Shown here piece after piece: positions 17,910-27,953 of a DNA stretch of 64,000 nt. The stretch lies in NCBI GenBank assembly GCA_900177435.1, contig FXAI01000004.1, forward strand, positions 1-64,000. The letters are read 5' to 3'. Under the pieces are notes generated by a model. It saw only the letters and a program-made list of their open reading frames with translations, did not search any database and was not told the DNA's origin. This stretch comes from Alteromonadaceae bacterium Bs31 (GTDB lineage: Bacteria > Pseudomonadota > Gammaproteobacteria > Pseudomonadales > Cellvibrionaceae). Both the position numbers and the translations under genes were made by a program. Within the stretch, counting starts at the first letter, position 1, and each line of letters opens with the position of its first letter.

Positions 17910-18035
17910 GTGGTATGGACATGCATGCCCGTCCAAAAGAGGGCGTATGGTACTTATGTGTCTCTTATGTGTCAACTGCTTTAATTAAATTTCAACTCTT
18001 TGATTTTATTGGTTTTTTATTTAATCAAAAGCAAT

Positions 18036-18112
<77 letters not shown>

Positions 18113-18270
18113 ACAGGGCAAACCCGCTAACAAGCGGGAAGGGCGCGTATTTTATAGTAATTGGGGGCGAGTGCAAGGGGGCAAAGCTTATGCTGAATGA
18201 TGGTTAGCGCATGGGCTGTTTTGCTGCACTTAGCAGGCATCTATTTATAAGCGAGATATGAGGGCATCAC

Positions 18271-18297
18271 TGTAGGGTGAGCATTGCCCACCCTACA
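18271..18297. repeat. perfect 9-bp inverted repeat, REP-like
   Basis: TGTAGGGTG (18271-18279) and CACCCTACA (18289-18297) flank a 9-nt loop. The TGTAGGGTG-GCATTGCCCACC type is a palindromic repeat often seen between bacterial genes. There is no T tract, so it is not a clear terminator. The rest of 18113-18350 shows nothing else. Confidence 0.7.
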
Positions 18298-18350
18298 TTC
18301 ATCACGCCAAAATGTTCACATGGGCCTTGCTTAGCCCGGCAAACACATTT

Positions 18351-20885
18351 TTAAAACGCGCTTAATGCGGCGATACCCAAGGCAGCTTGATACATCATCT
18401 GCGTCACGCTGGACCACATGGTGATGCGATCCACCCTGTCGGTATCCAGTGGCACAACGATGGTATCGCCGGGGTCCAGTGCATGGCCCTTGGAGCGAAA
18501 CCAGGCGGAATTACTGGGCAGATACACGCGCCCATTTGCCTTCACAATATAAATCCGTTTTTTATCGGCATTGTTTTTGGTTCCGCCGGAGCGATCGATG
18601 TAGTCGTTAAGCGATAGCTTTTTATCGAAAAAGTGTGAAGTGGGGAACTGTACTTCACCCACCACCGTCACCGAGGGCTTAAAGCGGGGAATTTCGAGAG
18701 TATCGCCATCCACCAGTTGGAAGTCGAAGGTTTCCGGGGTTTTCATAATGGCCGGTAGGTCTATGACCATGCGCCCGAGGGGGGTGACCTTCTCGATGTT
18801 TTCCAGAATTTGCTCGGCTTGCTCTTCATCCGGTGCTTTCTTAAGATTGCTTTCCTGAATGGTGGCTGCGGCAATCTCGGATTCTATTTTTTCGCGCAAA
18901 TCTGCCAGCCTTTCCTCTTCCAGCCGGCGTAACTCTTCACGAGAAAATACTGCACCTTTGGAGTAGGCGTGAGGGGTGAGGCCGCCTGCTCGGTGTAACA
19001 CATCCATCAAGGTCTCTCCAGGCAGAATAGAGTAGGCGCCAGGGTGCACAACTTCACCCAGCAGCGTGATAGATTCTTTTTTCTGCCACAGCGGCACTTG
19101 CTTCAAGCGAAGGGTATCCCCGGCTTGCAAGATGGGATTATCCAGGCGCATATCCAGATCGATATGCATCACAATGGTAGAGCGTTCTTCGTTTAAGTCG
19201 TAGCGGGTAATCTCACCGGATGTGCCAAGTGCTGCTTCGGTCAGCCCTCCCGCAAGGGCAATGGCGTCTCGGGCGTTCATCTCACGCGCGAGAGGGTATT
19301 TACCTGGGAAACGAACGCTACCGGTTACTTCAATAGTCTGTTGACGCTCAAAAATATTCGATTGTGTTTCCAGGCGTGCCAGAAGCTCCAGTAAGAGCTC
19401 ACTGCGATCGGTGGTGTAGTCGAACAGGGTAATGGTATCTCGAGATTCAAGCAGCGGGTTGTGGTGGGTGCCTGGATTTGCAAATGCCAGTTTGGGCGAG
19501 AATGTAATAACTTCTATTTTGCGAGTATCTTTGCGTTCTCTTTGGATAACGCCAACCTCAATATCTGGGTTACTTAGCAAGTCATCCACGTCTATTACGA
19601 TATCGGTAAAGCGCATATTGGGTCGCCAGGCAAAACCGCTGGGGCGCTTCACATGGCCCTCTAGCTTTACAATATCGCGCATGGTGTCCAGGGTGGAGAA
19701 AATCTGGATAACATCAGCATCCTGCACTTTAAAGGTTCGGCCTTTTCTGGTGGATAAATCCAGGTTTACCAGTGTTTTTTCGCCACTTTCGGGCAGAATG
19801 CGTTCGATACGAGAAGCCGGTACGTAGGCTGTAGGCAGCAAACCGCCAGCCAGTTTAAGTACTTGCTCAACACTTTGCTCGCCGCGCAACTCGTAGATTG
19901 CAGGCCGTTTTACTTCCCCGGCAATACCGGTGGTTTTACCAATAGGCGGAATAAAAATAACATCGCCTGGCAGTAGCCGAACATCACTGCTGGTGTCACC
20001 TTTTAAAAGCAAATCGTAAAGGTCCAGAGTGGTGATGAGCTTGCCTGCACGCTTAAGTTGTATGTTGCGCAGCGAGCCGATTTTAGTCACACCACCAGAA
20101 GCAAAAATGGCATTGGTCATGGTGGATAGTGAGCCAACAATATAGGAGCCGGGTACATTCGCATCGCCAAGCACAAATATTCGAATAGTGCGCAGTGCAC
20201 CCATGGTGACTGAGCTTTGCACGCCTATCATCTGCTTGCCTACCACTTCTTCAATTTTGGCGGATACACGAGAAAAGCTAAGGCCAGCCAAGGTAACCGG
20301 GCCGATGTTAGGGAACATCACTTGGCCGTCTCTGTCGATGGTTAAGGTGTGTGTGTTGTTTTCCTTGCCGAACAGTTGAATAACCAGTGTATCGCCAGGG
20401 CCCAGTACGTAATCGGTAGGTATGGGAATGTCTGTAGCCGGTGTAAAGGCGTCGGCTCCAAACTGGAATATGTCGTAGCCAAACAATTCCAGCTCTTCGT
20501 TAAGGGCATCCACTTCTTTGTCTTCTTCTAAACTGAGCTCATCAACCGCAAGTTGCGCATTTCTTTCCAGCTCAGACTCATCACCATCAGCCTTGCCTTG
20601 CGGGTCGCGCGTGCGCGGGCCGCTCACTTCCTTTTCAAACTGATTTTGATTTGCATTGGTATTGCCGGAACCTCCCAGCAGGGCCGCGTAATCGTCCAGG
20701 TTTATACCCATGGAGCTGGCCAGAGCCTGTTGTTCCGCCGGCGACATTCTCTTAAATTGCTCGATTTGTGCCTGGGTGGGAGTAAAGCCTTGTGCCAGTG
20801 CAGTGTTAAACAACACCAGTGCAATAACAAAACACAATAGTTTGGAGAACGGTTTAACAATAGGTCTAGTGCTGTATTTAATCAT
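18351..20885 (-). CDS. polysaccharide export protein with multiple SLBB domains (Wza family)
   Basis: An 844-residue exported protein that should form or gate the outer-membrane channel for exopolysaccharide. A signal peptide (LLCFVIALVLFNTALAQG) is followed by a Gln/Asn linker, then the Poly_export (PES) domain with DYVLGPGDTLVIQLFGK (about 160-176) and DGQVMFPNIGPVTLAG. At least five SLBB-type repeats follow, for example VLGDANVPGSYIVG, VTGSVRFPGKYPLAREM, LLGEVVHPGAYSILPGETLMDVL and VVGEVQFPTSHFF. Wza has about 380 residues; this is the long multi-SLBB form of marine gammaproteobacteria. It starts 33 bp after the Wzi-like gene on the same strand, so the two form an operon. A near C-terminal hydrophobic helix (MMYQAALGIAALSAF) may be a membrane segment. 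Confidence 0.93.
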   Translation of the reverse strand: MIKYSTRPIVKPFSKLLCFVIALVLFNTALAQGFTPTQAQIEQFKRMSPAEQQALASSMGINLDDYAALLGGSGNTNANQNQFEKEVSGPRTRDPQGKADGDESELERNAQLAVDELSLEEDKEVDALNEELELFGYDIFQFGADAFTPATDIPIPTDYVLGPGDTLVIQLFGKENNTHTLTIDRDGQVMFPNIGPVTLAGLSFSRVSAKIEEVVGKQMIGVQSSVTMGALRTIRIFVLGDANVPGSYIVGSLSTMTNAIFASGGVTKIGSLRNIQLKRAGKLITTLDLYDLLLKGDTSSDVRLLPGDVIFIPPIGKTTGIAGEVKRPAIYELRGEQSVEQVLKLAGGLLPTAYVPASRIERILPESGEKTLVNLDLSTRKGRTFKVQDADVIQIFSTLDTMRDIVKLEGHVKRPSGFAWRPNMRFTDIVIDVDDLLSNPDIEVGVIQRERKDTRKIEVITFSPKLAFANPGTHHNPLLESRDTITLFDYTTDRSELLLELLARLETQSNIFERQQTIEVTGSVRFPGKYPLAREMNARDAIALAGGLTEAALGTSGEITRYDLNEERSTIVMHIDLDMRLDNPILQAGDTLRLKQVPLWQKKESITLLGEVVHPGAYSILPGETLMDVLHRAGGLTPHAYSKGAVFSREELRRLEEERLADLREKIESEIAAATIQESNLKKAPDEEQAEQILENIEKVTPLGRMVIDLPAIMKTPETFDFQLVDGDTLEIPRFKPSVTVVGEVQFPTSHFFDKKLSLNDYIDRSGGTKNNADKKRIYIVKANGRVYLPSNSAWFRSKGHALDPGDTIVVPLDTDRVDRITMWSSVTQMMYQAALGIAALSAF

Positions 20886-20918
20886 GAAGGTAACTGAAAA
20901 TTGGATTGAGGGTTCTAG

Positions 20919-22442
20919 TTAGAATTCGATATTAACCACTATCTGACCGCCGCTGGAAATTTCTTCATCAGCAAAGGAGATGGCTTCACTCATATGTTGC
21001 AGCCTTAAATCCGTACGCACCAAATTATTGATTGGAATTTTGTAGGTGACACTGGCGTAATCCACCGATTGGCTTTTTGGGCCGTAAACATGACCCGCCG
21101 GTGGTGTCAGGTTGATATTATCGTCGTTTAATTCCGCTGTGCCTAGTCGCCAGCTGAATTGATGGCCACTGGCAAAGTAGTGATCTGCCGAGAGTGAAAT
21201 GCTTGTGGAGGCCGTATCAATGGTGGTTGCCATATTTCTACCGTAGTGGCGGTAGCCGCTTTTGTAGAACGAGTGATCGAAAATGGACAGCTCGCCGTTG
21301 CGGGTATCTTGGTATTCCAGAGCAAAGCGGGAGTTTAGCCCTGCAATCATGTTGCCCATTTCAATGCCAATAAGCTCAGCTTCTTCACCACCAAAAACCT
21401 CTTCTTCCGCGGCACTGCGCCTGCTGATCTGCTGGTAAAGGGCCAGCTGAATATTCTTAACGGCGTGGCTTAAACGCCAGTCGAAGGAGAGCATTCGGTT
21501 ATTCTGTTTTATGTCGATAATTTGCGGTGGTGTTTCGGAGGTATCTGCATCAATATCGGTTTCTGTATCAGGGGTGGCTATAGTTATCGCCGGTAGCTCT
21601 GCCTCATCTGATAATGCAACCTCTTGTACTTCTTCTTCCCGCACCGAGCCAAGAATTTCTGTTGCGCTCAGGCTCATTTCCAATGCTCTGATGGGCTTAT
21701 AGCTCAGGCGAGCGCCCGCGAATTTGGCGTCTTCATCAAAATTGTCGTCTGCCGGGTCGCTAATAAACAGGTTGATGTCCCAGCTGCCGAATGTGCCACC
21801 AGAGGTATCTTTGCGTTGCATAAATAAACCCGGCGCCGGGCGTGCGTTATTGCCAAGAATGGTGCTGCCGCTCCAAGCCGGGCCCCACCAACGTTCGATT
21901 GCCCCAACACCCAATACCCAATTACTCCAAGTAATGGCTGCATAGGAGCCGTCATAGCGGGAGCTTGTGCCGCTTAGTGGTTCGTTGAGGTAGCTGCCTT
22001 GAAGCTTGATTGAAAACGTATTGCCATTGAGAGCCAACGCGGCGCGGGCCTCGTGGCCTTCCCTAAAATCGTTGCTGAAATCAGTAAATGCGTAGGCCGG
22101 GTTGGCGTTGGCGTGCAGTCGAATACTGGCTTCTGCCACTCTCATACTGCGTTCCAGTTGATGGCGTAAATAGCGATAGGACCACAGCTCAGTTTCACTC
22201 AGCTCTTCAACACGAATCACGTCCAGCCCCTTTTTCACTCCGCTCCACATCAGTGGCCACGTGGTGAGGGGGATCTTAACTTTGCCTGAGTCTGCGAGTA
22301 TTTGTAGGTGGTGGCGTGTTCTCTCATCGCCAGCTTGCACCCAAGGTTCCGCTTGCGCTTGAATGCTTGGCGTAAGCAACAGGCTTGCGGTAAGGGAAAT
22401 GAGGGTAGTACGTGTTAACAGCTTTTCCTTGAGAGTGCTCAT
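20919..22442 (-). CDS. capsule assembly Wzi-family outer-membrane protein
   Basis: A 507-residue exported beta-barrel. Wzi is an outer-membrane lectin that holds capsular polysaccharide on the surface. The signal peptide is LISLTASLLLTPSIQAQAEP. The family core is visible as ITWSNWVLGVGAIERWWGPAWSGSTILGNNARP (about 160-192), followed by alternating amphipathic strands and a terminal aromatic strand VVNIEF typical of barrel assembly. An acidic Asp/Glu/Thr-rich loop around residues 270-300 is unusual. ATG 22442 has AGAGGAC upstream and is preferred to the upstream TTG at 22460. It precedes the Wza-type gene in the same operon. Confidence 0.88.
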   Translation of the reverse strand: MSTLKEKLLTRTTLISLTASLLLTPSIQAQAEPWVQAGDERTRHHLQILADSGKVKIPLTTWPLMWSGVKKGLDVIRVEELSETELWSYRYLRHQLERSMRVAEASIRLHANANPAYAFTDFSNDFREGHEARAALALNGNTFSIKLQGSYLNEPLSGTSSRYDGSYAAITWSNWVLGVGAIERWWGPAWSGSTILGNNARPAPGLFMQRKDTSGGTFGSWDINLFISDPADDNFDEDAKFAGARLSYKPIRALEMSLSATEILGSVREEEVQEVALSDEAELPAITIATPDTETDIDADTSETPPQIIDIKQNNRMLSFDWRLSHAVKNIQLALYQQISRRSAAEEEVFGGEEAELIGIEMGNMIAGLNSRFALEYQDTRNGELSIFDHSFYKSGYRHYGRNMATTIDTASTSISLSADHYFASGHQFSWRLGTAELNDDNINLTPPAGHVYGPKSQSVDYASVTYKIPINNLVRTDLRLQHMSEAISFADEEISSGGQIVVNIEF

Positions 22443-22756
22443 TGGTCCTCTGTGTAGCAACTTAAAACGCGAGGCTGCATCTTAAGGGCTTTTACATCAC
22501 AGTCAACCAGTCTTGCTTGTGCTTAAGGGCCTAAATTTTATAAAAGTGTTAATAAATTCATTTAATGCTTCCTTCATTCTTTGCCTTACTCTTTTTTACT
22601 TTGCTTTATATGGTTCTTGCTTATCTATATAATGCCGCGCCTGTCATTGTATAGGTCTAGCGATAGACTCAGTACAGCCCCAGCCGCTGGTAAAATAACC
22701 GGCAAAATATTCACGTGGCCCTTGGTGTGGGTCACCACTGAGCAAAAGGTGCAAAT
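22443..22756. other. divergent promoter region wzi-like / thrS
   Basis: 314 bp between divergent genes. A small hairpin GTCTA-GCGA-TAGAC (22655-22668) lies about 90 bp before thrS and could belong to a thrS leader structure, since thrS mRNA leaders in gammaproteobacteria mimic tRNA for autoregulation. The evidence here is one short stem only. No gene is seen. Confidence 0.35.
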
Positions 22757-24673
22757 ATGCCTGTAATTACACTTCCCGATGGCTCCAAACGTGAGTTTCC
22801 TAAGCCTGTATCAGTACTGGACGTAGCCAGCGATATTGGCCCTGGTTTAGCCAAAGCTACCATTGCTGGCTTGATTAATGGCGAGCCAGCAGATGCCAGC
22901 GACATCATCCACAACGATGCCGAGTTAACTATTGTTACCAGCAGAGATGAGCTTGGCTTGGAAGTGTTGCGTCACTCATGCGCTCACCTGCTTGGTCATG
23001 CCTTAAAGCAACTCTGGCCAGATGCCAAAATGGCCATTGGGCCGGTAATTGAAAACGGCTTTTATTACGATATCGATCTTGAGCACCGCCTCACCGATGA
23101 GGATGTAGAAGCGCTAGAGCAGCGCATGCTGGAGTTAGCCAAAAAAGATTACGATGTGATCAAGAAAAAGGTCAGCTGGCAGGAAGCCGTGGATGTCTTC
23201 AAAGCACGAGGGGAGATCTACAAGCAGGAAATTCTGGAGCGGGATATAAGCCGCGACGACCAGCCTGGCTTGTACCATCACGAAGAATATGTGGATATGT
23301 GCCGCGGCCCTCACGTGCCTAACATGCGTTTTTGTCACTATTTTAAGTTGATGCGCGTTTCCGGCGCTTATTGGCGTGGCGATGCCAGTAACAAGCAGCT
23401 ACAGCGTGTATACGGCACCGCTTGGGCCAACAAAAAAGATTTGAAGGCGCATTTGAATCGGCTTGCAGAAGCCGAGAAGCGAGACCACCGAAAACTGGCC
23501 AAGAAATTTAACCTGTTCCACCTTCAGGAAGAAGCGCCGGGAATGGTGTTCTGGCATCCAAAAGGATGGACGGTATACACCGAGATAGAGCAATACATGC
23601 GCAAGGTACAGCGCGATAACGGCTACCAGGAGATAAAAACACCCCAGGTGGTTGATAAAACCCTGTGGGAAAAATCCGGTCATTGGGACAAGTTCCGCGA
23701 TGACATGTTTACAGTGGAGTCCGAGTCCCGAGATTACGCCGTTAAGCCCATGAATTGCCCTTGTCATATCCAGGTATTCAACCAGGGCCTGCGCAGCCAC
23801 AAAGAGCTGCCTTTGCGACTGGCGGAGTTTGGCTCCTGTCATCGCAACGAGGCTTCGGGCACCTTGCAGGGGATTATGCGCGTGCGCGCCTTTGTGCAAG
23901 ACGATGCGCATATCTTCTGTTCCGAGGAAATGATCCAGGACGAAGTCTCCATATTTACCGATTTGCTTTACGAGGTGTACAAAGACTTCGGTTTTGATGA
24001 AGTGCTTATTCGCCTGTCAACACGCCCTGAACAGCGGGTGGGCAGCGATGAAGGTTGGGATAAAGCCGAGAAAGCATTGGAAGATGCCCTGGAAGCAAAA
24101 GCGCTGGATTACAAATTATTGCCAGGAGAAGGCGCCTTCTACGGCCCCAAGATCGAATTTTCCCTCAAAGATTGCATTGGCCGGGTCTGGCAGTGTGGCA
24201 CGATTCAGGTGGATTTCTCCATGCCTGGGCGCCTGGATGCGCAATTCGTGGCAGAAGATGGGTCACGGCAAACGCCGGTAATGCTGCACCGCGCGATACT
24301 CGGTTCATTTGAGCGCTTTATCGGCATTCTTATCGAAAACTATGAGGGCGCTTTCCCGCCCTGGCTGGCTCCAGAGCAGGCGGTTGTGCTCAATATCACA
24401 GACAATCAGGCGCAATATGCACAAAAAGTTGCGAAATCCCTGCAAAACAAGGGCTTCCGATCACATACTGACTTGAGAAATGAGAAGATCGGCTTTAAAA
24501 TCCGCGAGCACACCATCCAGAAGGTTCCTTATTTGCTGGTCGTTGGCGATCAGGAGATGGAAAACAACACCGTCGCCGTGCGAACTCGCGAAGGCAAAGA
24601 CCTGGGAACATACTCCGTTGATGACTTTGCTACACTCTTGGCAGACGCAGTTGCCAAGCGTGGCAGGCTTTAA
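22757..24673 (+). CDS. thrS: threonyl-tRNA synthetase
   Basis: A 638-residue class II synthetase charging tRNA-Thr. The N-terminal TGS domain ([27 protein letters not shown]) is followed by the editing domain with [20 protein letters not shown] (the HxxxH zinc-like editing motif), the catalytic core with [11 protein letters not shown] (zinc-binding Cys), [22 protein letters not shown] (motif 2), and the C-terminal anticodon-binding domain. Length equals the E. coli enzyme (642). ATG 22757 follows AAAGGTG. It is the first gene of the thrS-infC-rpmI-rplT set. Confidence 0.98.
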   Translation: MPVITLPDGSKREFPKPVSVLDVASDIGPGLAKATIAGLINGEPADASDIIHNDAELTIVTSRDELGLEVLRHSCAHLLGHALKQLWPDAKMAIGPVIENGFYYDIDLEHRLTDEDVEALEQRMLELAKKDYDVIKKKVSWQEAVDVFKARGEIYKQEILERDISRDDQPGLYHHEEYVDMCRGPHVPNMRFCHYFKLMRVSGAYWRGDASNKQLQRVYGTAWANKKDLKAHLNRLAEAEKRDHRKLAKKFNLFHLQEEAPGMVFWHPKGWTVYTEIEQYMRKVQRDNGYQEIKTPQVVDKTLWEKSGHWDKFRDDMFTVESESRDYAVKPMNCPCHIQVFNQGLRSHKELPLRLAEFGSCHRNEASGTLQGIMRVRAFVQDDAHIFCSEEMIQDEVSIFTDLLYEVYKDFGFDEVLIRLSTRPEQRVGSDEGWDKAEKALEDALEAKALDYKLLPGEGAFYGPKIEFSLKDCIGRVWQCGTIQVDFSMPGRLDAQFVAEDGSRQTPVMLHRAILGSFERFIGILIENYEGAFPPWLAPEQAVVLNITDNQAQYAQKVAKSLQNKGFRSHTDLRNEKIGFKIREHTIQKVPYLLVVGDQEMENNTVAVRTREGKDLGTYSVDDFATLLADAVAKRGRL

Positions 24674-24776
24674 CTATCGTTTAGCTGTGATACAAACAGC
24701 AAAAATGCCTGTGAGCCTTATAGCTGCATCATAAGAGACACTGGATACCGATTAATAACGTGAGGAGAGATAGGCT

Positions 24777-25319
24777 ATTAACAATCGTGAATCAGCCAAA
24801 GGGCGTTCAAAGAAAGCGACTATTAACGAACAGATAGAAGCAAAAGAAGTACGCCTTATCGGCGCAGACGGGCAACAAGTGGGAATCGTACCAATAGCTG
24901 AAGCGCTATCTACAGCGCAGGCAGCCAGTTTGGATTTGGTCGAAATAGCGGCTGATGCCGAGCCCATCGTCTGCAAAATCATGGACTATGGCAAACATCT
25001 CTTCGAGCTGAAAAAGCAGAAGGCTGCAGCCAAGAAAAAGCAAAAGCAGCAGCAAGTAAAAGAAATGAAATTTCGCCCGGGTACGGAAGAGGGTGATTAC
25101 AACGTTAAGCTTCGCAACGTATCGCGTTTCATCGAAAATGGCGATAAAGTCAAAGTTTCCCTGCGCTACCGTGGCCGAGAAATGGCTCACCAGGAACTGG
25201 GCATGGAGATGATGAAGCGCATCGAAACAGATCTGGAAGAATTAGCCACTGTAGAGCAGTATCCCAAGATGGAAGGGCGGCAGCTGATAATGGTTATGGC
25301 CCCCAGAAAGAGAAAGTAA
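24777..25319 (+). CDS. infC: translation initiation factor IF-3, ATT start
   Basis: IF-3 binds the 30S subunit and checks start codon-anticodon pairing. From an ATT start the product is (M)[31 protein letters not shown], exactly 180 residues, the normal length of gammaproteobacterial IF-3. Calling the first ATG (24879) would lose 34 conserved N-terminal residues. The ATT is preceded at 7-nt spacing by GAGGAGAG. An ATT start is the known device by which IF-3 represses its own translation. The N-domain runs to about residue 75, a Lys-rich linker ([15 protein letters not shown]) follows, then the C-domain ending MVMAPRKRK. The gene follows thrS by 103 bp. Confidence 0.97.
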   Translation: MNNRESAKGRSKKATINEQIEAKEVRLIGADGQQVGIVPIAEALSTAQAASLDLVEIAADAEPIVCKIMDYGKHLFELKKQKAAAKKKQKQQQVKEMKFRPGTEEGDYNVKLRNVSRFIENGDKVKVSLRYRGREMAHQELGMEMMKRIETDLEELATVEQYPKMEGRQLIMVMAPRKRK

Positions 25320-25404
25320 GTCTCTTTATTAGATAAAGGCTAGAGCGCCAGCGATTGTGTTTGCAGTCCCGAAGCGAGCGCAGCGCTCTCCTTAAATAGA
25401 ATCT

Positions 25405-25430
25405 ACCCTTCTCGCAATAGCGGGAAGGGT
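25405..25430 (+). promoter_or_regulatory. strong hairpin in infC-rpmI spacer
   Basis: An 11-bp stem (ACCCTTCTCGC / GCGGGAAGGGT, one G.U) closes an AATA tetraloop in the 222-bp spacer before rpmI. There is no T run, so it is not a classic terminator. In E. coli L20 represses rpmI-rplT by binding mRNA in this same gap; a role for this stem in that control is inference. Confidence 0.5.
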
Positions 25431-25541
25431 GATAAAAAGCGATGTAAACATTAATCGCTTCTCGAGCCTTCAGGCCCTTAGCTTGCCTAGTTGGCTCCAA
25501 AGTAAAACCCTGGGCTTCGGCTCAATTATCGGAGAAGTAAA

Positions 25542-25736
25542 ATGCCAAAAGCTAAAGTACACAGTGGTGCAGCCAAGCGGTTTAAAAAGACTGCTTCTGG
25601 TTACAAGCACAAGCACGCTTTTAAAAGCCATATCCTTACCAAAATGACGACCAAGCGGAAGCGTCAGTTGCGCGGTACAAGTGTACTGAATGCAGCCGAT
25701 GTAGCATCCGTTGATCGTATGTTGCGCGCCAAGTAG
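25542..25736 (+). CDS. rpmI: ribosomal protein L35
   Basis: A 64-residue, very basic large-subunit protein ([20 protein letters not shown], then [20 protein letters not shown]). Length and sequence match the bacterial L35 family. GGAGAAG precedes the ATG by 5 nt. rplT follows after 33 bp, as in nearly all gammaproteobacteria. Confidence 0.98.
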   Translation: MPKAKVHSGAAKRFKKTASGYKHKHAFKSHILTKMTTKRKRQLRGTSVLNAADVASVDRMLRAK

Positions 25737-25769
25737 TTGGCCCCCACACAAATTTAATGAGGAATTAAT

Positions 25770-26129
25770 ATGGCCCGTGTAAAACGTGGTGTGGTGGCCC
25801 GCCGTAGCCACAAAAAAGTTTTAAAAGCAGCAAAAGGTTACTACGGAGCGCGTTCGCGCGTATTTCGAGTGGCCAAGCAGGCAGTGATCAAAGCTGGTCA
25901 GTACGCTTATCGCGACCGTCGCAATAAAAAGCGTAACTTCCGCGCATTGTGGATTACTCGTATTAATGCACAGTCTCGTGCAGAAGGTATGAGCTACAGT
26001 CGTCTGATCGCTGGTTTGAAAAAAGCTAATATTGAATTGGACCGTCGTGTTTTGGCCGACCTGGCTATTCACGACAAGCCGGCATTTGCCGCTATCGTTT
26101 CCAAGGCAAAAGAAGCTATGGCTGCATAA
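25770..26129 (+). CDS. rplT: ribosomal protein L20
   Basis: A 119-residue basic protein ([23 protein letters not shown]) that binds 23S rRNA early in assembly and, in relatives, also represses its own operon. The full family length is present. The helix-rich C-domain [24 protein letters not shown] is the domain that mediates repression. It ends 28 bp before an intrinsic terminator. Confidence 0.98.
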   Translation: MARVKRGVVARRSHKKVLKAAKGYYGARSRVFRVAKQAVIKAGQYAYRDRRNKKRNFRALWITRINAQSRAEGMSYSRLIAGLKKANIELDRRVLADLAIHDKPAFAAIVSKAKEAMAA

Positions 26130-26156
26130 ATCCATCGTATTGGATTTGCAAACCTT

Positions 26157-26194
26157 TAAAAGGGAAGCGCTTCGGCACTTCCCTTTTATTTTGT
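26157..26194 (+). terminator. intrinsic terminator after rplT
   Basis: Stem AAAAGGGAAG / CTTCCCTTTT with a loop containing CTTCGG, followed by ATTTTG. It separates rplT from pheS, so pheST may have its own promoter in 26195-26332 or depend on readthrough. Confidence 0.88.
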
Positions 26195-26215
26195 ACTTGG
26201 TACAAAAAAATATAG

Positions 26216-27325
<1,110 letters not shown>

Positions 27326-27447
27326 AAGAATAGAGAGCGGCCGCAAAGCGGCCTTCTGGAGCGCCTGCTGGGCAGGCTTCTGGAGCGCACCTTTGGTGCT
27401 GCTGGAGCGCTTGCTTTGCAAGCTTCTGGATAAAAGCGGGTGTTTAC

Positions 27448-27863
27448 GGTTTTTCTGGGAGAGCTTGTTTTTTCCAGCAGCAAGCGAAGCGCCGCGCCCC
27501 AGAAGGGCGAAGCCCGCTCCAGCAGCGCAGCGCTCCCGCAGCGAGAGAAACGAGCGCTCTTGAGTTTACGATTGTTTCCTTGGGCGAGTTAGGCGAGAGC
27601 TGGCAATTATGGTTTTTCTGGGAGAACTTGTTTTTTCCAGCAGCAAGCGAAGCGCCGCGCCCCAGAAGGGCGAAGCCCGCTCCAGCAGCGCAGCGCTCCC
27701 GCAGCGAGAGAAACGAGCGCTCTTGAGTTTACGATTGTTTCCTTGGGCGAGTTAGGCGAGAGCTGGCAATTACGGTTTTTCTGGGAGAACTTGTTTTTTC
27801 CAGCAGCAAGCGAAGCGCCGCGCCCCAGAAGGGCGAAGCCCGCTCCAGCAGCGCAGCGCTCCC
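27448..27863. repeat. 163-bp tandem repeat, about 2.5 copies, between pheS and pheT
   Basis: The unit starts GGTTTTTCTGGGAGA at 27448, 27611 and 27774, exactly 163 bp apart. Copies 1 and 2 are complete and nearly identical; copy 3 stops after about 90 bp (at CAGCGCAGCGCTCCCG). The unit is GC-rich and contains GCGAAGC and AGCGCAGCGCT inverted motifs. Upstream at 27340-27430 there are shorter CTGGAGCGC repeats (four copies). No terminator-type T tract is present, so transcription into pheT may still pass. Minus-strand frames through the repeat are by-products. Confidence 0.92.
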
Positions 27864-27953
27864 GAGGCGACATAAAAACCCCGAATTTTTAACATTTAAT
27901 CATACTAAAAAACGAAGCGAGCTGAGCAAACTCGCACACAACGAGCCGAGCAT

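Noticed and set aside
22443-22756. Riboswitch or T-box before thrS
   Set aside because: Only one 5-bp hairpin is visible, and T-box leaders are not expected in gammaproteobacteria.
27607-27873. Minus-strand frame of 88 codons in the pheS-pheT gap
   Set aside because: It follows the 163-bp repeat exactly and repeats its own sequence; it is a by-product of the repeat.
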